Part shown: positions 47,386-60,720 of the stretch, piece after piece | How positions within the stretch are numbered: position 1 is the first letter of the stretch | Layout: each line of letters begins with the position of its first letter | DNA from: Druceiella hillmani | Lineage: Eukaryota > Arthropoda > Insecta > Lepidoptera > Hepialidae | Direction: 5' to 3' | Assembly: GCA_039881145.1 (NCBI GenBank) | Contig: JAYKKI010000023.1 | Location: 6,052,501 to 6,116,500, forward strand | DNA: 64,000 bases | Notes under the pieces: generated by a model | Databases searched by the model: none | Seen by the model: only the letters and a program-made list of their open reading frames with translations | Told to the model about the DNA's origin: nothing | Program-made: the position numbers and the translations under genes

Positions 47386-48389
47386 TGTGATAATTACATG
47401 TTAAAAATTCATTTTAATTATACTAGATTCTGCAGAACATTTCTAAAAGGAAAAGATCGGTTATGTTTTATATTATATTTGGCAAGATTATGAATAGAGT
47501 TTAGTGCTACACAATTTTTTAAAATTATGTTCGATTGTAACGTTTCATTCAAATGTAAGTTCGACTCAAGTACAGAAAGTTATATAAAATAAAAATATGA
47601 AAACAATTCCATTTTGTTTGATACAAAAAAATCATTTAAATACGAGTGTAAAACGATCTTTTAAATACGAATGGAACTCGCACTACTTCCGTAAAAAACT
47701 TATACACATATAAATATTTAAGTGCACATAATATTTGTATTTAAGAATTTATATTGCACGTTACAAGTTTCACGGGCGTGAATTTGTTAGAAACTGAGAT
47801 GTAGAATTATCTCTATCGTGTTTCAATAAACTTTAAATAAACCTATAGCGACACTATTTTTCACTGACGCTATTTTTGACTATCGGGATTTTTAATAATG
47901 TTGGAGGGTTTTTTTTCTTTTGAGTATTTCCATTACTATTTCTAAAAATGACTTAGATAAAATTCTGGAAAGAAAAAGCTTTCGGATCCAGAAAGCTTCC
48001 ACCCTCAAACGATACCAAAAACGATAAAAAACATTGAAGATTTAATTTTTTGCTACATAATATTTCCGTACGAATACTTTTAAGTGTCTACTATTGATAT
48101 TTATATGAGTTAATATATATGTTTTAACTGTAACAAATTACAAATTTCTATATCAAACTGACGGAAACGTCAGTGAATTTTTAAGGGTCCTTTTTAACCT
48201 TTTATGATACAAAACTGTGTAAAAAGACGTTTTATTTTTTACTCGCCAAAATTTAGTTTCTCACTAAACATAATATCAAACGTTGCGCTGTTTTATATAT
48301 CCTATTAGAGATGTTGGCAAAGTTTCTATATTTCGAAAATCGCTGGAAAGAAACGGCGTATTTATTAGTTACCATTATACTTATTGTTG
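47386..48389. other. AT-rich spacer
   Basis: No gene. AAATACGAGTGTAAAACGAT and a diverged repeat of it lie at 47637-47675. AGAAAGCTTCC is preceded by its inverse GAAAGCTTTCGGATC near 47970-47998. Confidence 0.5.
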
Positions 48390-48760
48390 AACTAAGATAG
48401 GATTATAAAAACATATTTTTGATCTAACAAACATACTGAATCTTGCTTACTATTTTTATGTCCCCACTAATTTCTACATGAATTTATCAATCAACTCAAA
48501 GAGAATAAATAGATAAAAAGTTTGCATTGTATATGCATAATATGTCAAAATTAACCGGACACAGAGCTTTATATAAATTCTAAATAAAATCGAAATGAAC
48601 ACTTTTGGGAGACACATAACATCGCCGCAGTCGGTGGCCATAGGACTGGTTAAGTTTCTTGCTAGTGAAACTCGATGCAATGAAATATGCAAATGACTTC
48701 AAGATGCACATTGCATAAATAGCTGAGAGCATTTAATAGCACTTTCAGTGACCCTGCTTA
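48390..48760 (+). repeat. Module B block 4
   Basis: Partner of 7430-7850, with GAAATATGCAAATGACTT and GCACATTGCATAAATAGC as the clearest anchors. Confidence 0.8.
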
Positions 48761-51694
48761 AACGAGGAATCTTCGAAAAAGTGAGACAATGCAAATGCTT
48801 TAGACGACTTCTCACAGAAGATAATGAAGTACTCGTGGAACTTAAGGTTAGACTAGCAGCAGGGCAAATGTTACTAATTTGGCTTCCAAAATGGCCTCGG
48901 CCTTTCCTCGGCGCAATCAATCTATAACTCTTGGTTTACAAAATTATTATTAGCCTGTGGTGTCATATGGTGCACAAACTTAGACGCTAATAAAAATATG
49001 AAACTTACTGAGCACATGGCAGTAAAAAATCATAAGAGGGACCTATACTATAGGAACACAGAAATTTACAACCTCTAGAAAAAAAACATTCAAAATAGGA
49101 ACAAAGAAATTTACAACTTCCGAGAAAATACAAATCCCTATTTTTAGTCTAATCCTTATTTATAACTTTTGTCGATATTTCATAAACCTTGCAATACTCC
49201 ACGTCCTAATGTCCACTAAATGCTTCAAGACCCGGAAGGTTCAGACGGCTGGGTTATATACAACGGGTAGGTAACCAGCTGGTAGCTAAAAAGGTGCTCG
49301 GCCACAAACCACCCAGCAGAACGTTTGAGAACACGTTGACTCAATGAATGAAATGATCTGAAATTTGTGAAGACTTGCAGTATCGAAGCACCTACGAATT
49401 TTCATAAGTAGTACTTAATAAAAACTGAAAATTATGAATGTAAATAGATTTCGTTAAATTTTGTCATTACTTTGTATAACAGAGTCGAGGAATTCATAAA
49501 TGCTGTGTTAATTAATATAGTCGCCTTATCATTATACATATTTTTGGCAGGAAGTATATACCTGCATAATTGTAATGTTTTTGTGACCATGAGTGATTGA
49601 ATCTGTGCGTATAATAATGGTAACAAGGTCCTGTTTATATGTATGTATATATCACTAAATAGAAACCCTTTTCCCCTTAGAGTGAAAATCTGAAGTAAAA
49701 GCTATTATTTTATTCGTCATGGGAATTAAGCAGGTAATTAACAGATTATTATTTAATTGTTCTATAGTGACATCCCTATTACAAATAACAATCGATATCA
49801 TAGATTTATATGCTCCCTAGATATTGATATTAATTTTACTTGAAATAAACGATAATTTTATTAATTCTCTATTAGGTAATAATATATAATTTTTAAATAA
49901 ATAAATGCTTTTAATTTAATTAATTTTTAATTACATCCTCGTATGCCCAGCCATTGCTAAATTATGTCTAGAAAACCGAACTCTGATTACATTCTGAATA
50001 TTATGAAAGCGACTAAATCAGTTTTCTCAACTCAGTCCAAAATAAAAGATAAATGACACCGATTAATCGGCGCATAAATTTTGAAAGGATATACTAATTT
50101 GATTGTAATTTTGTATCAAATATATTTCAAAAGCAATTCTACAATATGTATAAATTTATACAACTTGGTCGAAGCAGTTAATGCGTTCAATAACCGTTAC
50201 TTTTAAGATTATTTCATTTGGTTTTCAAAAATTAATAAAAGAGGATGCCAATTTCCAACTACTTTAAAGCTAAAGAAGAAGCGTCAAATCACAAAAGGGT
50301 AAAGAACACTAATTTCGTTTTAAAAGATCTATGCAATTTACTTCATTCAAAGGGGTATACGAAAAAAAATAATTTTGGATTCTTCACCTCTAAATCACAT
50401 TTATTAGGAGACCCATTGGAAAAAAGGTTAATAATTTTACTACATAGTAACTTAGAACACCATCTGAAATATCAACTTGCAAGGAAGTGTGGGGCTTTGA
50501 GAGATGTTTGTTGAATGCTAATGATATATGCACTTGCATATTCTTGATTGTTTTATCAAGATATCTGGCTGGGGGAAGATTTAAAAGTAAATGAAATGTC
50601 ATTAGCGGACTACTACCACTTTCACCTGTGATATTTAATGTTGCAATTAAAAATTTATCATGATTTTTACAAAGATTTAATTTTATAAATATTTCAATTT
50701 TGGAAATTGCATGCTACACTAATGCTACCTACATTTTGTTGTACGTAAAAATGCTTTGGTCCATTATCCTCCGTTTTCAGTTTTGCTGTGACTGTAACTT
50801 TAGTGCATATGATGAAATATTTTGCGTCACTTTTTATTTACAGTCTATATTACCTTTAATTTCCCTGTTGTACTCACTTTACAATTTATTTGTCTTTTAA
50901 GTTTCTTTAGATAGTTTTTAAATTTTTTTTTCTTTTTTTAAACAATTTATCGACGTAGGAATTATTAATAAGTTTAAAATGAGCTGTACATTACAATACG
51001 TATATACTTTACTATCTTAGTACTAAAGCCATGAAAGAGAAAACGGAACAAGTTGAAATGTGAGCTAATTATCTAGGATCGGCATCGAATTTTGTCACAA
51101 TATATTATCTGCATGAAAGAGTGAATATCTCTTCACGTACGGTTTGAGATAAAAACAACACCAATCCTAATGCCGAAAGTATCGCGGTCACAATCGACAC
51201 GACATTGATCTAATATCATAGTCGTAGAGATAAAATGCTACTCGGTAAGGCAATTAGTTACACTTCACTAACATTTTAAACAAAGTGTTTATTCCTTAAT
51301 GGACGCTAACTTTTATGTGCATAGTGAACAAGAAGTGTTATTATGTTATGCTCTCGTTTCACGTGGATGCTTACGATGAAATCAATGAAATTGCTTTCCA
51401 TGTGTTGTTACCTTTTTTTATCAAGGCGGTTTATGGGATTCTAAGTACAAAACAAGAAATATCAATTTATTAAATTTCGTCCTATTATTGAGATACGCTA
51501 AACCAATATTCATGCAAGACTTAAGCATCGGTCAGCGCACCGCGCGACATCATCAAAGATACACGACGCAGCTCGATGTACCTCTTTTTGACATATGAAA
51601 CGCCATCAATACGAATATCTTTCAATCGAAAAAAATATTCGATATTGGGTTGGTTAAAAAGCAATGAGTGTGTTTTTTGAAAATTATCTGCAAA
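48761..51694. other. Spacer with one GC-enriched unexplained patch
   Basis: No gene. 49205-49345 (GACCCGGAAGGTTCAGACGG, GTAACCAGCTGGTAGCT, CTCGGCCACAAACCACCC) is clearly less AT-rich than its flanks and unmatched in module A. The 89-codon frame 50245-50514 has no recognised domain. Confidence 0.5.
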
Positions 51695-51700
51695 ATATGG

Positions 51701-51767
51701 GAACGTTCTAGAAGCGTCCACGATCAAAAATATATAAAAGGGTACATCATGCTCGCACTGAGTCAGT
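51701..51767 (+). promoter_or_regulatory. Heat-shock-element / TATA / initiator promoter-like array
   Basis: GAACGTTCTAGAAGCGTCC (51701-51719) contains alternating GAA/TTC/GAA/GTC units with exact 2-bp spacing, that is, at least three perfect 5-bp heat-shock-factor units. TATATAAAAG lies at 51731-51740 and the arthropod initiator TCAGT at 51763-51767. With the initiator A as +1, TATA starts at -32 and the heat-shock element spans -64 to -46, the spacing of known insect hsp promoters. Downstream, the first ATG (51808) opens only a 13-codon frame. It may therefore be a relic, a retroelement promoter or a noncoding transcript start. Confidence 0.5.
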
Positions 51768-54700
51768 AGTAACTAAGACGTTGCACTGTTAACACGCATA
51801 AAACGTGGATGACATTAAAATGCATGCAGAACACTGTCTACGAGTACTAATGTGGTTACTTTACTGCCGAAGCTACGCGTAACATATGCCAATGCGTAGC
51901 TCCTGAAGCAATATATGAAGCTACTGAAAGGCGGTTGTTCTGTTTGGCCGGTGGACAGATTAAAATTTTTAATTGAAGAAGATAGCCATTTAACGACACG
52001 CTGAGTAGCAACTGACTACTTACTCCACTGTAGTACAAGCGCACTAATTCATATTTAAATATTGGACTCTTGAAATCTCGTATTAGATTCAATCTAACGG
52101 CACAGTCAACTACACACAGTGTAAATATTCGAATACTACTGATTTATATTGAGAACTTTTAATCAGTGGAAAAAAATATTAAATACAAAACATTTATTAT
52201 AATCTGTGTAGTGTTTTGCTAGACGAATCACAGGATTAATGCTTTTTCCTGTAAGGCTAGTTATGATTAATTTGCGAAAATAATGGCCATAAAAGAGCGC
52301 ATGGCGTTCTGTTGCACTCGTAATATACCTGTTTAGCAACTTATTACTATATAACTCCGCATTAATGCTTGCACGTAGTACGCAGAAATAACAAGATATT
52401 GTTGCAGATGCAATTACCCTGATTATATAAAATAAACTAGGACATCAAGCCATGACTATGGAAGTGGGGTTTCATAAAAAAATATTTGAACTCATTACGG
52501 GCCTTATGAAATAATTTAAACTTAAAAACTTTATGTTAGTCATTAAACCCATTATCCACATCATCGTTACACACTTGAGTTATGTGTGGAGCTATGGAGA
52601 CGCTTATGCTGTTATGCTTTGGAGAGAAGGAAAAGAGCTTCTTTATTTAATTAATTTTTCATTAAATTTCTGTCAAGTCATAGTGTATTAGTGAAAGACA
52701 TGAATTTCTATACATAATTTCAATTCACTTTAAAAAAGTTAACACAACTGACAACCAAACGACCGGCTTTAACTTTAAAAAAAATATATTCACGCTTAAC
52801 GACAGAAGGCACTCATTTTGAGTCAATTATCGCATACAAGTATTTAGTTAAATTTTTTTGAAGTTATACTTCTTTAGGCGCGTTATGAAAAAATGATGAG
52901 AGTGAAATTTTAAGATTCGTCACACAAAAGTTACAGTATGAAGTTGTAGCGGTTGCAGTCTTGAAACAAAAGCTATTGGCACCATCGTCGCCTCTGTTCA
53001 CTGTTTTCATATTCATAGTATTTATCCACATGTTTCTAGTGTCTACATTCACACATGTGTTTTAGTTTCATATAAGTACGATTTATATATGTGCTGATAA
53101 ATTATATTCAGTAGTGATTTAAATTCAATATTTTGATTAATATATTTACTATTCGTAAATATTAGTGAAAAAATTGTGTTTATAGACTTTTTCAAGTGTT
53201 CCAATATAATTGAGGTTATCTATCCGTATGTATTATTTAATGATGCCAAAGAAGTATAACTTCTCACGCGCGTACATAAGTACACGTACCCTTTTTTATT
53301 CATGGAAAGTACTAAATACTCCTGAAAAACAATAAAGCTCATAGGACGGTTATTATTGTTAATAATATTTTTTTGTTTAGAGAACCGTATTAGTTGTCGT
53401 AAAACATTGCGATTAATTTAAAAGGCTTATTACTTATATGTACTTAACTACAAAAAAAAATTAAAATGAGGCTTAATTTGCAGTCGTGGTACCCAAAAGT
53501 TCTGTCCAGAATAGAGATTTTCCCAAATTTGAAAATAGTGTCCATATCTCGAAAATGACGATTTTCATATGGGTCAAATTTTCTCAGTAATCCAGTCATA
53601 GCTTGGCCTATCGCCCCTTTTTCTTTGGTCCACGGCTTACGGGACAGCGTGTATATGCATAATCAACTGTCTACTGTTTATCCAGTCATAATTTTTTTTG
53701 TAAACCAGTAGTAAAAACAACGCTACAATTAAATATAATGTTCATCTACTGTTAATCTTGTATATGAATACTGTTAATTTTTTAAATCAGTTTAAGTTGC
53801 TGGATTGTGTTTTCGCACAGATCAACAGTATTGTGGGACTAAGTGCCCTTACATACTCATTTCGAAGCGTTACTAAAATATTTGTAGCTATATGTCTGTT
53901 ACTAAATTCAGAAATACTTTAATTAACATCAGGGAAGACACCTGATATTAAGTTACACAAGCGGATTTGACTGTTCATTTGGTTATTTGTCTGCTACTTG
54001 GACAGTTAAAAAAGGCTTGGAAACCAACTTATTTAAAAAAATTACACTTAGAAAATACTGCTGTTTAGTTTGTGACATGTTTATGACTAAACTCTTTATT
54101 ATCTCACAGGGTAGATACAAAACTGCTTCAACAGATTTGTTTTGCTTTTTCATTAAACCTAATTAAAAAAGTCACAAAATATACTGCACGTACAGTTTTG
54201 TGATCATGATTTTAGGTAACTTTATTTCCATATCATCGCCACAGCAACATTATTGGTTTAATTAACTAAAATAATTATACTTAATAAAGATAACATATTA
54301 TTTTATTATTAAGAGATGGTTACGTAAATACTATTTTTTGTTGTGAGTGAAATTTATGCTAATATATATAGAAGACGTATCTTTATATGTTTATTGGTTC
54401 TAGTCTCGAGAAACGTAGCTCTAATTATATCGTAGATGCGCTACGATTCATTTAGGAAAAATCAGCGATACAAAATATAATAAAAGTCGGGAACGCTATT
54501 TAAATGTTGAAGAGTGGAAAGAGAACGTTTGTTTATTGACTGAACATCCTGAGTGTTACAGCCATGTACACTTGACTCGGACGAGCGATATTATTTATCA
54601 AACGTAACCGAGGTATTTAGTGAGGTAGAGGGGAAAGGGCGGGGGGTGTGTATAGCGTGAATAGTCTAATTCTACATGTTTGGAACCGCTGAGCTCAGAT

Positions 54701-54959
54701 AATATTTTAATAACTATTAAATTTATCGTAATAATTGAAGGTGTTTACGTAGGACCATATTTATTTTCTTAAACCATTGTTATAAATATTTCTAGAAATA
54801 TACCAAAGGGTAATCATGAATATTGGAATTAGCTTTACTATTTTACAACACCTTTATGGGCGGGAAAGTAATCATATATCCCAAGTCTTTGTCAGACAGA
54901 GTGATCAGTTCTGTCCTGATTAGCAAAATCTGTTGAAATCGTTCATAAAAAAAGATCAG
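51768..54959. other. Spacer downstream of the promoter-like array
   Basis: 51840-51960 is less AT-rich (TGCCGAAGCTACGCGTAACA, GTTTGGCCGGTGGACAG), and no conserved frame is seen. 54420-54600 resembles 6300-6480. A G-rich stretch (GAGGGGAAAGGGCGGGGGG) lies at about 54629-54647. Confidence 0.5.
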
Positions 54960-55490
54960 TTAATTTTTTTACACACTCATGCTTCAAATATACTCAGTTG
55001 ACACATAGTATCACCTCTATGACTAATGTACACGTTTTTTTTGTTACAGCTTGTGTACACCCTTACTAGGTTTTCCTTTTGTCTGTATCTAAAAATTCTT
55101 ACAAAAAATTCATATCGGCTCCATTTCTACCACGTTCATTTTACCTATTGTCCTAGAAAACCAACCATGAAAAAAATTCTCAAACCTCACAAATACCAGT
55201 GCAACTAAAACGATCTCAATACTTCATAGAACACAAGCTTCATAAATCTGGATTGACAATTCCTGTCACAGCGACACTTTCGATAGGACGGCCCGCGCCA
55301 TTCATAACGCTTGCGATACGACACCGAGACTGCGAACGGTAATTCATTATTCACCTTATAAATAATGCAGTACATAATCCCGGGATTCGCTATCCGTTAT
55401 TCGGATCTTGGGCCGTCCGCGCAATTTGACCGAGTTCGGGCCCGCGCCTGTAGCAGGATTTTAAACTATTTAGCTTCCCGCGGTTATATT
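54960..55490 (+). repeat. Module B block 5 (three-copy block)
   Basis: Closest to copy C at 62590-63190. Both hold CTCTATGACTAATGTACAC, ATTCACCTTATAAATAATSC, AGTACATAATCCCGGGA and the CCGTCCGC right end. The module A copy (9910-10335) lacks part of the right end. Confidence 0.85.
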
Positions 55491-55689
55491 TAAACTGCAT
55501 GAAATAGATCACATTTTGTTGGAGTTGGGAATAACAATGAAATATTAGAATCTAGAAAGTCTATATTGCAATCGAGCGAAGAAAAATTTAGGTCTGTTAT
55601 TATCCATATAACATATGGTTCTATATGTAAATAGTACGAAATACGCTCTACAAAGATAGTATTTCACATTTAAGATAATTCAATACACT

Positions 55690-56400
55690 GGAAACGGTGA
55701 TCTCTCTAGGCACAAACTATTTTTTCTTTGTCCACCAGTTTGCAGTGAATGATAATATGAATAAAGGTACTTTCAAAGATTTAAAATGGTTTATCGAATA
55801 ACTAATTTGAGAACAAAAACTAATCACAAAGGATATAGTAACTCAAAAGTTAAGAAAATCCGAACTAAAAATATCATACAAGAACGCGGCTGATATACTT
55901 AAAAGTGTAGGTTGGATCTGTCTGAATTTTTGCTACATTTTTCATATTTGTCATCGAATAAACTTTCCTATATATACCAAGAGGTATATTTCCCTTAATG
56001 TAAAATATAATTTAAATATTTCTTTGTCCACCAATATGCATTGAGTGATGTCACGAATAAAGGCACTTTGAAATATTTGAAGTGAATTGATCAATAATTA
56101 ATTTGAGAACAAGAACGAATCATATGGTACAAAACAAGTACGAATCATAAGTAACTCAAAAATTATATGAGAATCAAAACTCAAAATATCCAACGATAAA
56201 TTTTCGGCTGCACGAACGCGGCTTTCACAATAAAAAGTTTACGCTGGATCAGTCAGCATTTTTACCACATTCTACATATTTGCCCTTGCGTTGTCTTTCC
56301 AATACAAAGAACTTGTTATCTGTCGCTAAAATATGACTAAGGGACCTATTTCTCTTAATGTAAAATATGATTTATAAAATATTATATTTTTCACTCAAAA
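55690..56400 (+). repeat. Local ~330-bp tandem duplication (module B block 6)
   Basis: Unit 1 about 55690-56010 and unit 2 about 56020-56400. Both run CTTTGTCCACCARTWTGCA, GAATAAAGGYACTTT, AATTTGAGAACAA, AGTAACTCAAAA, GAACGCGGCT, GGATC-GTC, then TTAATGTAAAATAT. Module A has a single copy (block 6), so the doubling happened in module B after the modules separated. Confidence 0.8.
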
Positions 56401-57594
56401 CATATCAGTTTTTGATAATGGACATACCCATAAGTACAAAAATTAAGCACGAACTCTTTACAGGCGGTCATTAGTTGATCTACCAATGTGTGTATTTATA
56501 AATGAAAAATCGTTTTGTGGAATAAGGTTAATCAGTCTTATAGTTCAATTTCTGTGAGCAATTATGTGCTAAAATGTTATTCAGCACTTATGAAAGAAAA
56601 ATTTAGCGGCTAACATTTTGAAGAATTTTTTTAATATAATGACACAATCTTCACAACATACAATTATGGACACAGAAATTTATATTCCTTTTATCCTTTT
56701 GAACAATAAAACAATGCAGAGTAAAAAGCTATGAAAGTTTACCAAAAAAACAGTAAACTTTTATATTTACAGACTTAAACGATAAACATAATTCAATTTT
56801 CGTAAAGCAGATCACAAAGAAGTATTATAGACCTAATTATGTTTTTAACTAAACAAATTTATATTCCTTCTTCCAATTAAATAACAATGTAATGTTAGAA
56901 TGTCATCTCATAGCGTGAAAGGTGGCCGGAGGTTGTTCTACAACGTTCACCATGGAATTCATCATATATATTACTGCTATATATTTTCTCAGAAAATTTA
57001 CCCGTCGGAAGCTATATTAGATTTACATTGTCAAAATTAAAATTATTTAGTATTTAATACAACTTTTACAAACACGTCGCTTTAATACTAAATGAACATC
57101 GTCAATGCAAAGAAAAACTGTTAAGTGGCAATAATCCATTTATATAGTGCACATTTTATGTAATATGCAACAGAAATGTTACTCACTTTAGACATTTCCT
57201 ATACTTTATTCAGTATATAATGTCAATTTAATAGAGATACATTCAAGGAGAAATGAACATCACTTCGGGTCTAAAATTGCATTTCCTACATTCGTTAGTG
57301 GAACTCATTGTTATGTTATAACTAAAAATAAAAAATCGGTCTTGAGTTATTAATGTCCAATACTAAGAAAAATATTTTTTTAAAATTGTAATTAATAAAA
57401 TAAATAACATGTGCCTGATTCATTCGCGATTGCTTTATGAACATAAAAATTAATATGATAAATAAATTTTAAGTATAAAAATGACTTAAAAGTTATTAAT
57501 TATAATAAATATGAATAATTAAATTATGAGTGAAAATAAATTTAAAAAATTACTAAATGCAGTTATATTAAAGTTAGTGTTTGTAAGTAATGTA
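56401..57594. other. AT-rich spacer without recognisable features
   Basis: No gene or repeat match was seen. Confidence 0.5.
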
Positions 57595-57930
57595 TTTTAA
57601 AACCGTTGCCGCCCATTTCATGTACCTCCTCCGTTGTTCATTGCAAAATATGATGTGTCGCATTAATATGCCACGTGAGTGAGGCGCTGGCAAAATCACG
57701 TTACCCTAACTTAAAAGTTAATGAAAGCGCCGCTCAAAGTGACAGTGTCAATAGCTGACGTTTCATTTTAAATGTTGTTAAGGTATCCAATTTAGAGCCA
57801 TGAGGAAATAGATCGAATGCAGGTGATTTTTCAGGGAAAAGAAGAAAAAAGAGTTTCTGCAGGAAATTGACGGTTAGCCAAATTACATACAAAATGGAAA
57901 ATTTGGAATTGGAATTGAAGACAAGTAAAA
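57595..57930 (+). repeat. Module B block 7
   Basis: Partner of 13280-13690. GATGTGTCGCATTAATATGC, GTCAATAGCTGACGTTTCAT and GAAATTGACGGTTA are the clearest anchors. Confidence 0.85.
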
Positions 57931-58249
57931 TAAAAGAAAATGAAGAGACTTAAATGCATATGTTGACGACATGATTTCAAACAATCTTTTGAAATATTAT
58001 AAAAAACACGAGATATTTGCGCATGTATTTTGTAACATATAATCATGTACGACAGTTTTCCATCATATCAAAAGTATTAAAAATTACACAGGTTTCAAAA
58101 ACGTCCTAATCTATTTCAGCTCTTGTATATATTTTGATAGAAATCTCTATCTCTATATATGCTATATAAATCTCTATAAGCTCTTGTATATATTTAGAAG
58201 AAACATATATTTTAAACGTACAGTTATTGTTGAAGTTAGGAGAGTAGCG

Positions 58250-59690
58250 TAGCTATAACATATTTCATACTAAAATAAACCCAATTTATTTAATTTTGAC
58301 ACATTTCAACCGTTAAATGATCAAAAATATAAATCAAGTAATATATTTGTCAATTTCTTTTTAAATAGGCTGTAAGATTTTTCATATCTTTTGAATATTA
58401 TTATGAACTCTAGTGGATATAATTATAAGGATTTTTTGGGAATGTAATGAATAAAACATTTTAAAAATATATAATGTAAGATGTTTACTTAAAGTAAATC
58501 AGTTTTATGTACCTTAAATAAAAACACTTTTTTTGTGTTGAGTTGTAATAAAATAGGGACCCACGTATCTATTACTATTATATTGACCAACTAAAACAAA
58601 CATTCCTTGTCGAATTTAACAATTATATTTCTCATTTAATAGTGTCTTATCAGTTTCATTCATGTACCTATAATCAAAGCGTCTAATTTCCAAAGTACTA
58701 TGGCTCTAATTTATTATCGTTTTGTCTTTGTTTTAAATAAAAAGACAAAAACAGCTTATTATTTGGTAGCCAAGTATAAAAAAATTCAAATATCATTTAA
58801 CTCTGTATACCTTACAATGATTGTGATAAAAAACCGGACAGACGAAGTAATGACGAAGCATGGATTACCTGAAGACTCAAGAATCCACAAATGAAATGTC
58901 AATTCAGTAAAATTTATAATACTCTGACCATTAAATATTACTGTAAACACCATTGCTCTAAATAAAATGCGTCAATGTCGAATCACCATTTCCAATGTTA
59001 AATGACTTTAGCGATTATCGACTTAATAGAATGGTTAACCACCAAAAAGCTTAATAAATCTAAATATAATCAGCATGGTATTAAATTATACAATGTGGAT
59101 TTGATCATTTCATATTAAATGAATCCTCTCATACCATGTGATGTACCTCAACCGCACACCAAAAAATAATAAACAAAATTCAGTAGTTTGGGCATGTAAA
59201 TAGTTTTAAGTGGTTTGTAATTTTAAACAAGAAGTACGTAATTTCAAACACGCCGCACAGCTTTGCTTACAGTGCCGACAAAGAAAACCATTACCAACAA
59301 CAATCGCGTGCTGTTGCCGTTTTGCTAAGGGCAGTAAATATAAACATACCTAATTGTTTTTAAGTATTGTTTATATCAAAATCTACTTAATTTGATATGT
59401 TTCTTGGCGTTATAATTTATTTCACCATTCTAAAGTGTTTATGACAATTAGTACTGATAGAGTTTTCATTTAATGTCGAAGGGTTAAAAATGTATGAAAA
59501 GTTCAGAATAAGACATCAGAATAATGGTCTTACACTGACGACTTTGCCAGAAGAGAATTGTGTACTACAAATAAATATTATCTGCATTAAAAGTCGGAAG
59601 AGTGACCTTCCGATTAAGTCCGAAGGAGGTAGTTTAAGAGTTTAAGAGCTCTTTGGGAGCAACACAAAATGAAAGTTATGTTAGCTTGCA
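58250..59690 (+). repeat. Module B block 8, expanded by unrelated sequence
   Basis: Anchors at 58256-58289, 58410-58440, 59579-59594 and 59645-59675 match module A 14063-14096, 14215-14250, 14407-14422 and 14738-14765 in order. About 1 kb between the second and third anchors has no partner. It includes the 64-codon frame 58700-58894 with no recognised domain. Confidence 0.65.
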
Positions 59691-60364
59691 TTTTGTGGAA
59701 AACACATATATTTGGTGGCTACATGAAAATCACTCATGAAGATCTATAGTATTGTCAGAGTTTTCTAAGAAGACGGATGAAATTTCATGTCGTAGTCATT
59801 CTTACCTCTACGACTTGCACGCTTCCTTACCAGTTATCTACATTTATAGTTTATTTATCAGCCAGTCGTATTTTATTTTGTATGTTCCTTTATCTATATT
59901 TTTGCTGTACTTTATTTCGTCTATCCAAAGGCCAAGAATCCTTCCCCTTATCGCTTCACTTCTTATTCGATCTCTCGAAAGCATTCAGAACATACTATCA
60001 TACTTTCTGTACACTTATTGTAAATTGTACACAATCTATAACTTAGTTTTGATATTTAAATTATATTATGAAATGCTTAAAATTCTTATATATAAATTTT
60101 GTACCCGTTTCCCAAAACCCACTTTTTATCACGTTTCCATTTATATGTATATAAATCATTGGATAGATTTGGTAATCATTTTGAATTTGAAAATTTCTTC
60201 CGTTTCCGGATGTTTTTTTTTTCATAAGTTTAAGTTCATAATTGGCCTCTCGCAAAAAAAATGTATGAAAAATCTACTTTCTCAGAAATAAGTAATACAT
60301 TGGTATTAGTACTCGCAGCATGTTGCAATGAAGCATTCGAAATATCGTGACACGGATATAATTC
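59691..60364. other. Module B-specific segment with a 179-codon open frame, probably chance
   Basis: The frame at 59752-60291 is the longest in the window (179 codons). It is rich in I, Y, F, L and S, contains no recognisable domain, has no ribosome or intron context I can support, and has no partner in module A. An overlapping 89-codon frame (59777-60046) is equally open, which points to low stop density by chance and not to coding selection. Confidence 0.5.
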
Positions 60365-60720
60365 AAACTACCCGACAGGATGCATAGGCAGAGTGCACTT
60401 TGTCTAAATCGATAATTTATCAGCAAGTGGTCACAAAGATAATACTCAAAAGCTTTCCGCGTCACAATTCTAATACTACTTGATTGGACGAGCGACGGTC
60501 CGGAAAGCTTAGGCGAAAATCATTAGAAATTTCCCTCATTGCGGGTTTTCACTCGATGGCGATGCAATGACTCGACACCTGGTGTAAATATTGTCCGAGT
60601 TTACGAATTGCTAGCTTTTGAAGTGATGCTATTTGAAACACTTAATTATGCTAAACCGACGGGTTATGTTTACTCGGGTGTCGTTGCCCTTATGATTATA
60701 AGACCTCTATTCGGCGTGTT
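60365..60720 (+). repeat. Module B block 9
   Basis: Partner of 14800-15175, with CATTGCGGGTTTTCACTCGA, CACCTGGTGTAAATATTG, TAAACCGACGGGTTATGTTT and CTCGGGTGTCGTTGCCCTTA. The 66-codon frame 60539-60739 is not open in module A. Confidence 0.85.

Noticed and set aside
51521..51727. 68-codon minus frame next to the heat-shock-type promoter
   Set aside because: It is on the opposite strand to the promoter, overlaps it, and has no recognised domain.
54620..54650. G-quadruplex at the G-rich stretch
   Set aside because: The runs of 4, 3 and 6 Gs do not give four G-tracts with proper loops without splitting the last run.
59752..60291. Longest open frame (179 codons) as a protein gene
   Set aside because: The residue composition is that of AT-rich noncoding DNA, a second overlapping frame is also open, no domain is recognisable, and module A has no counterpart.
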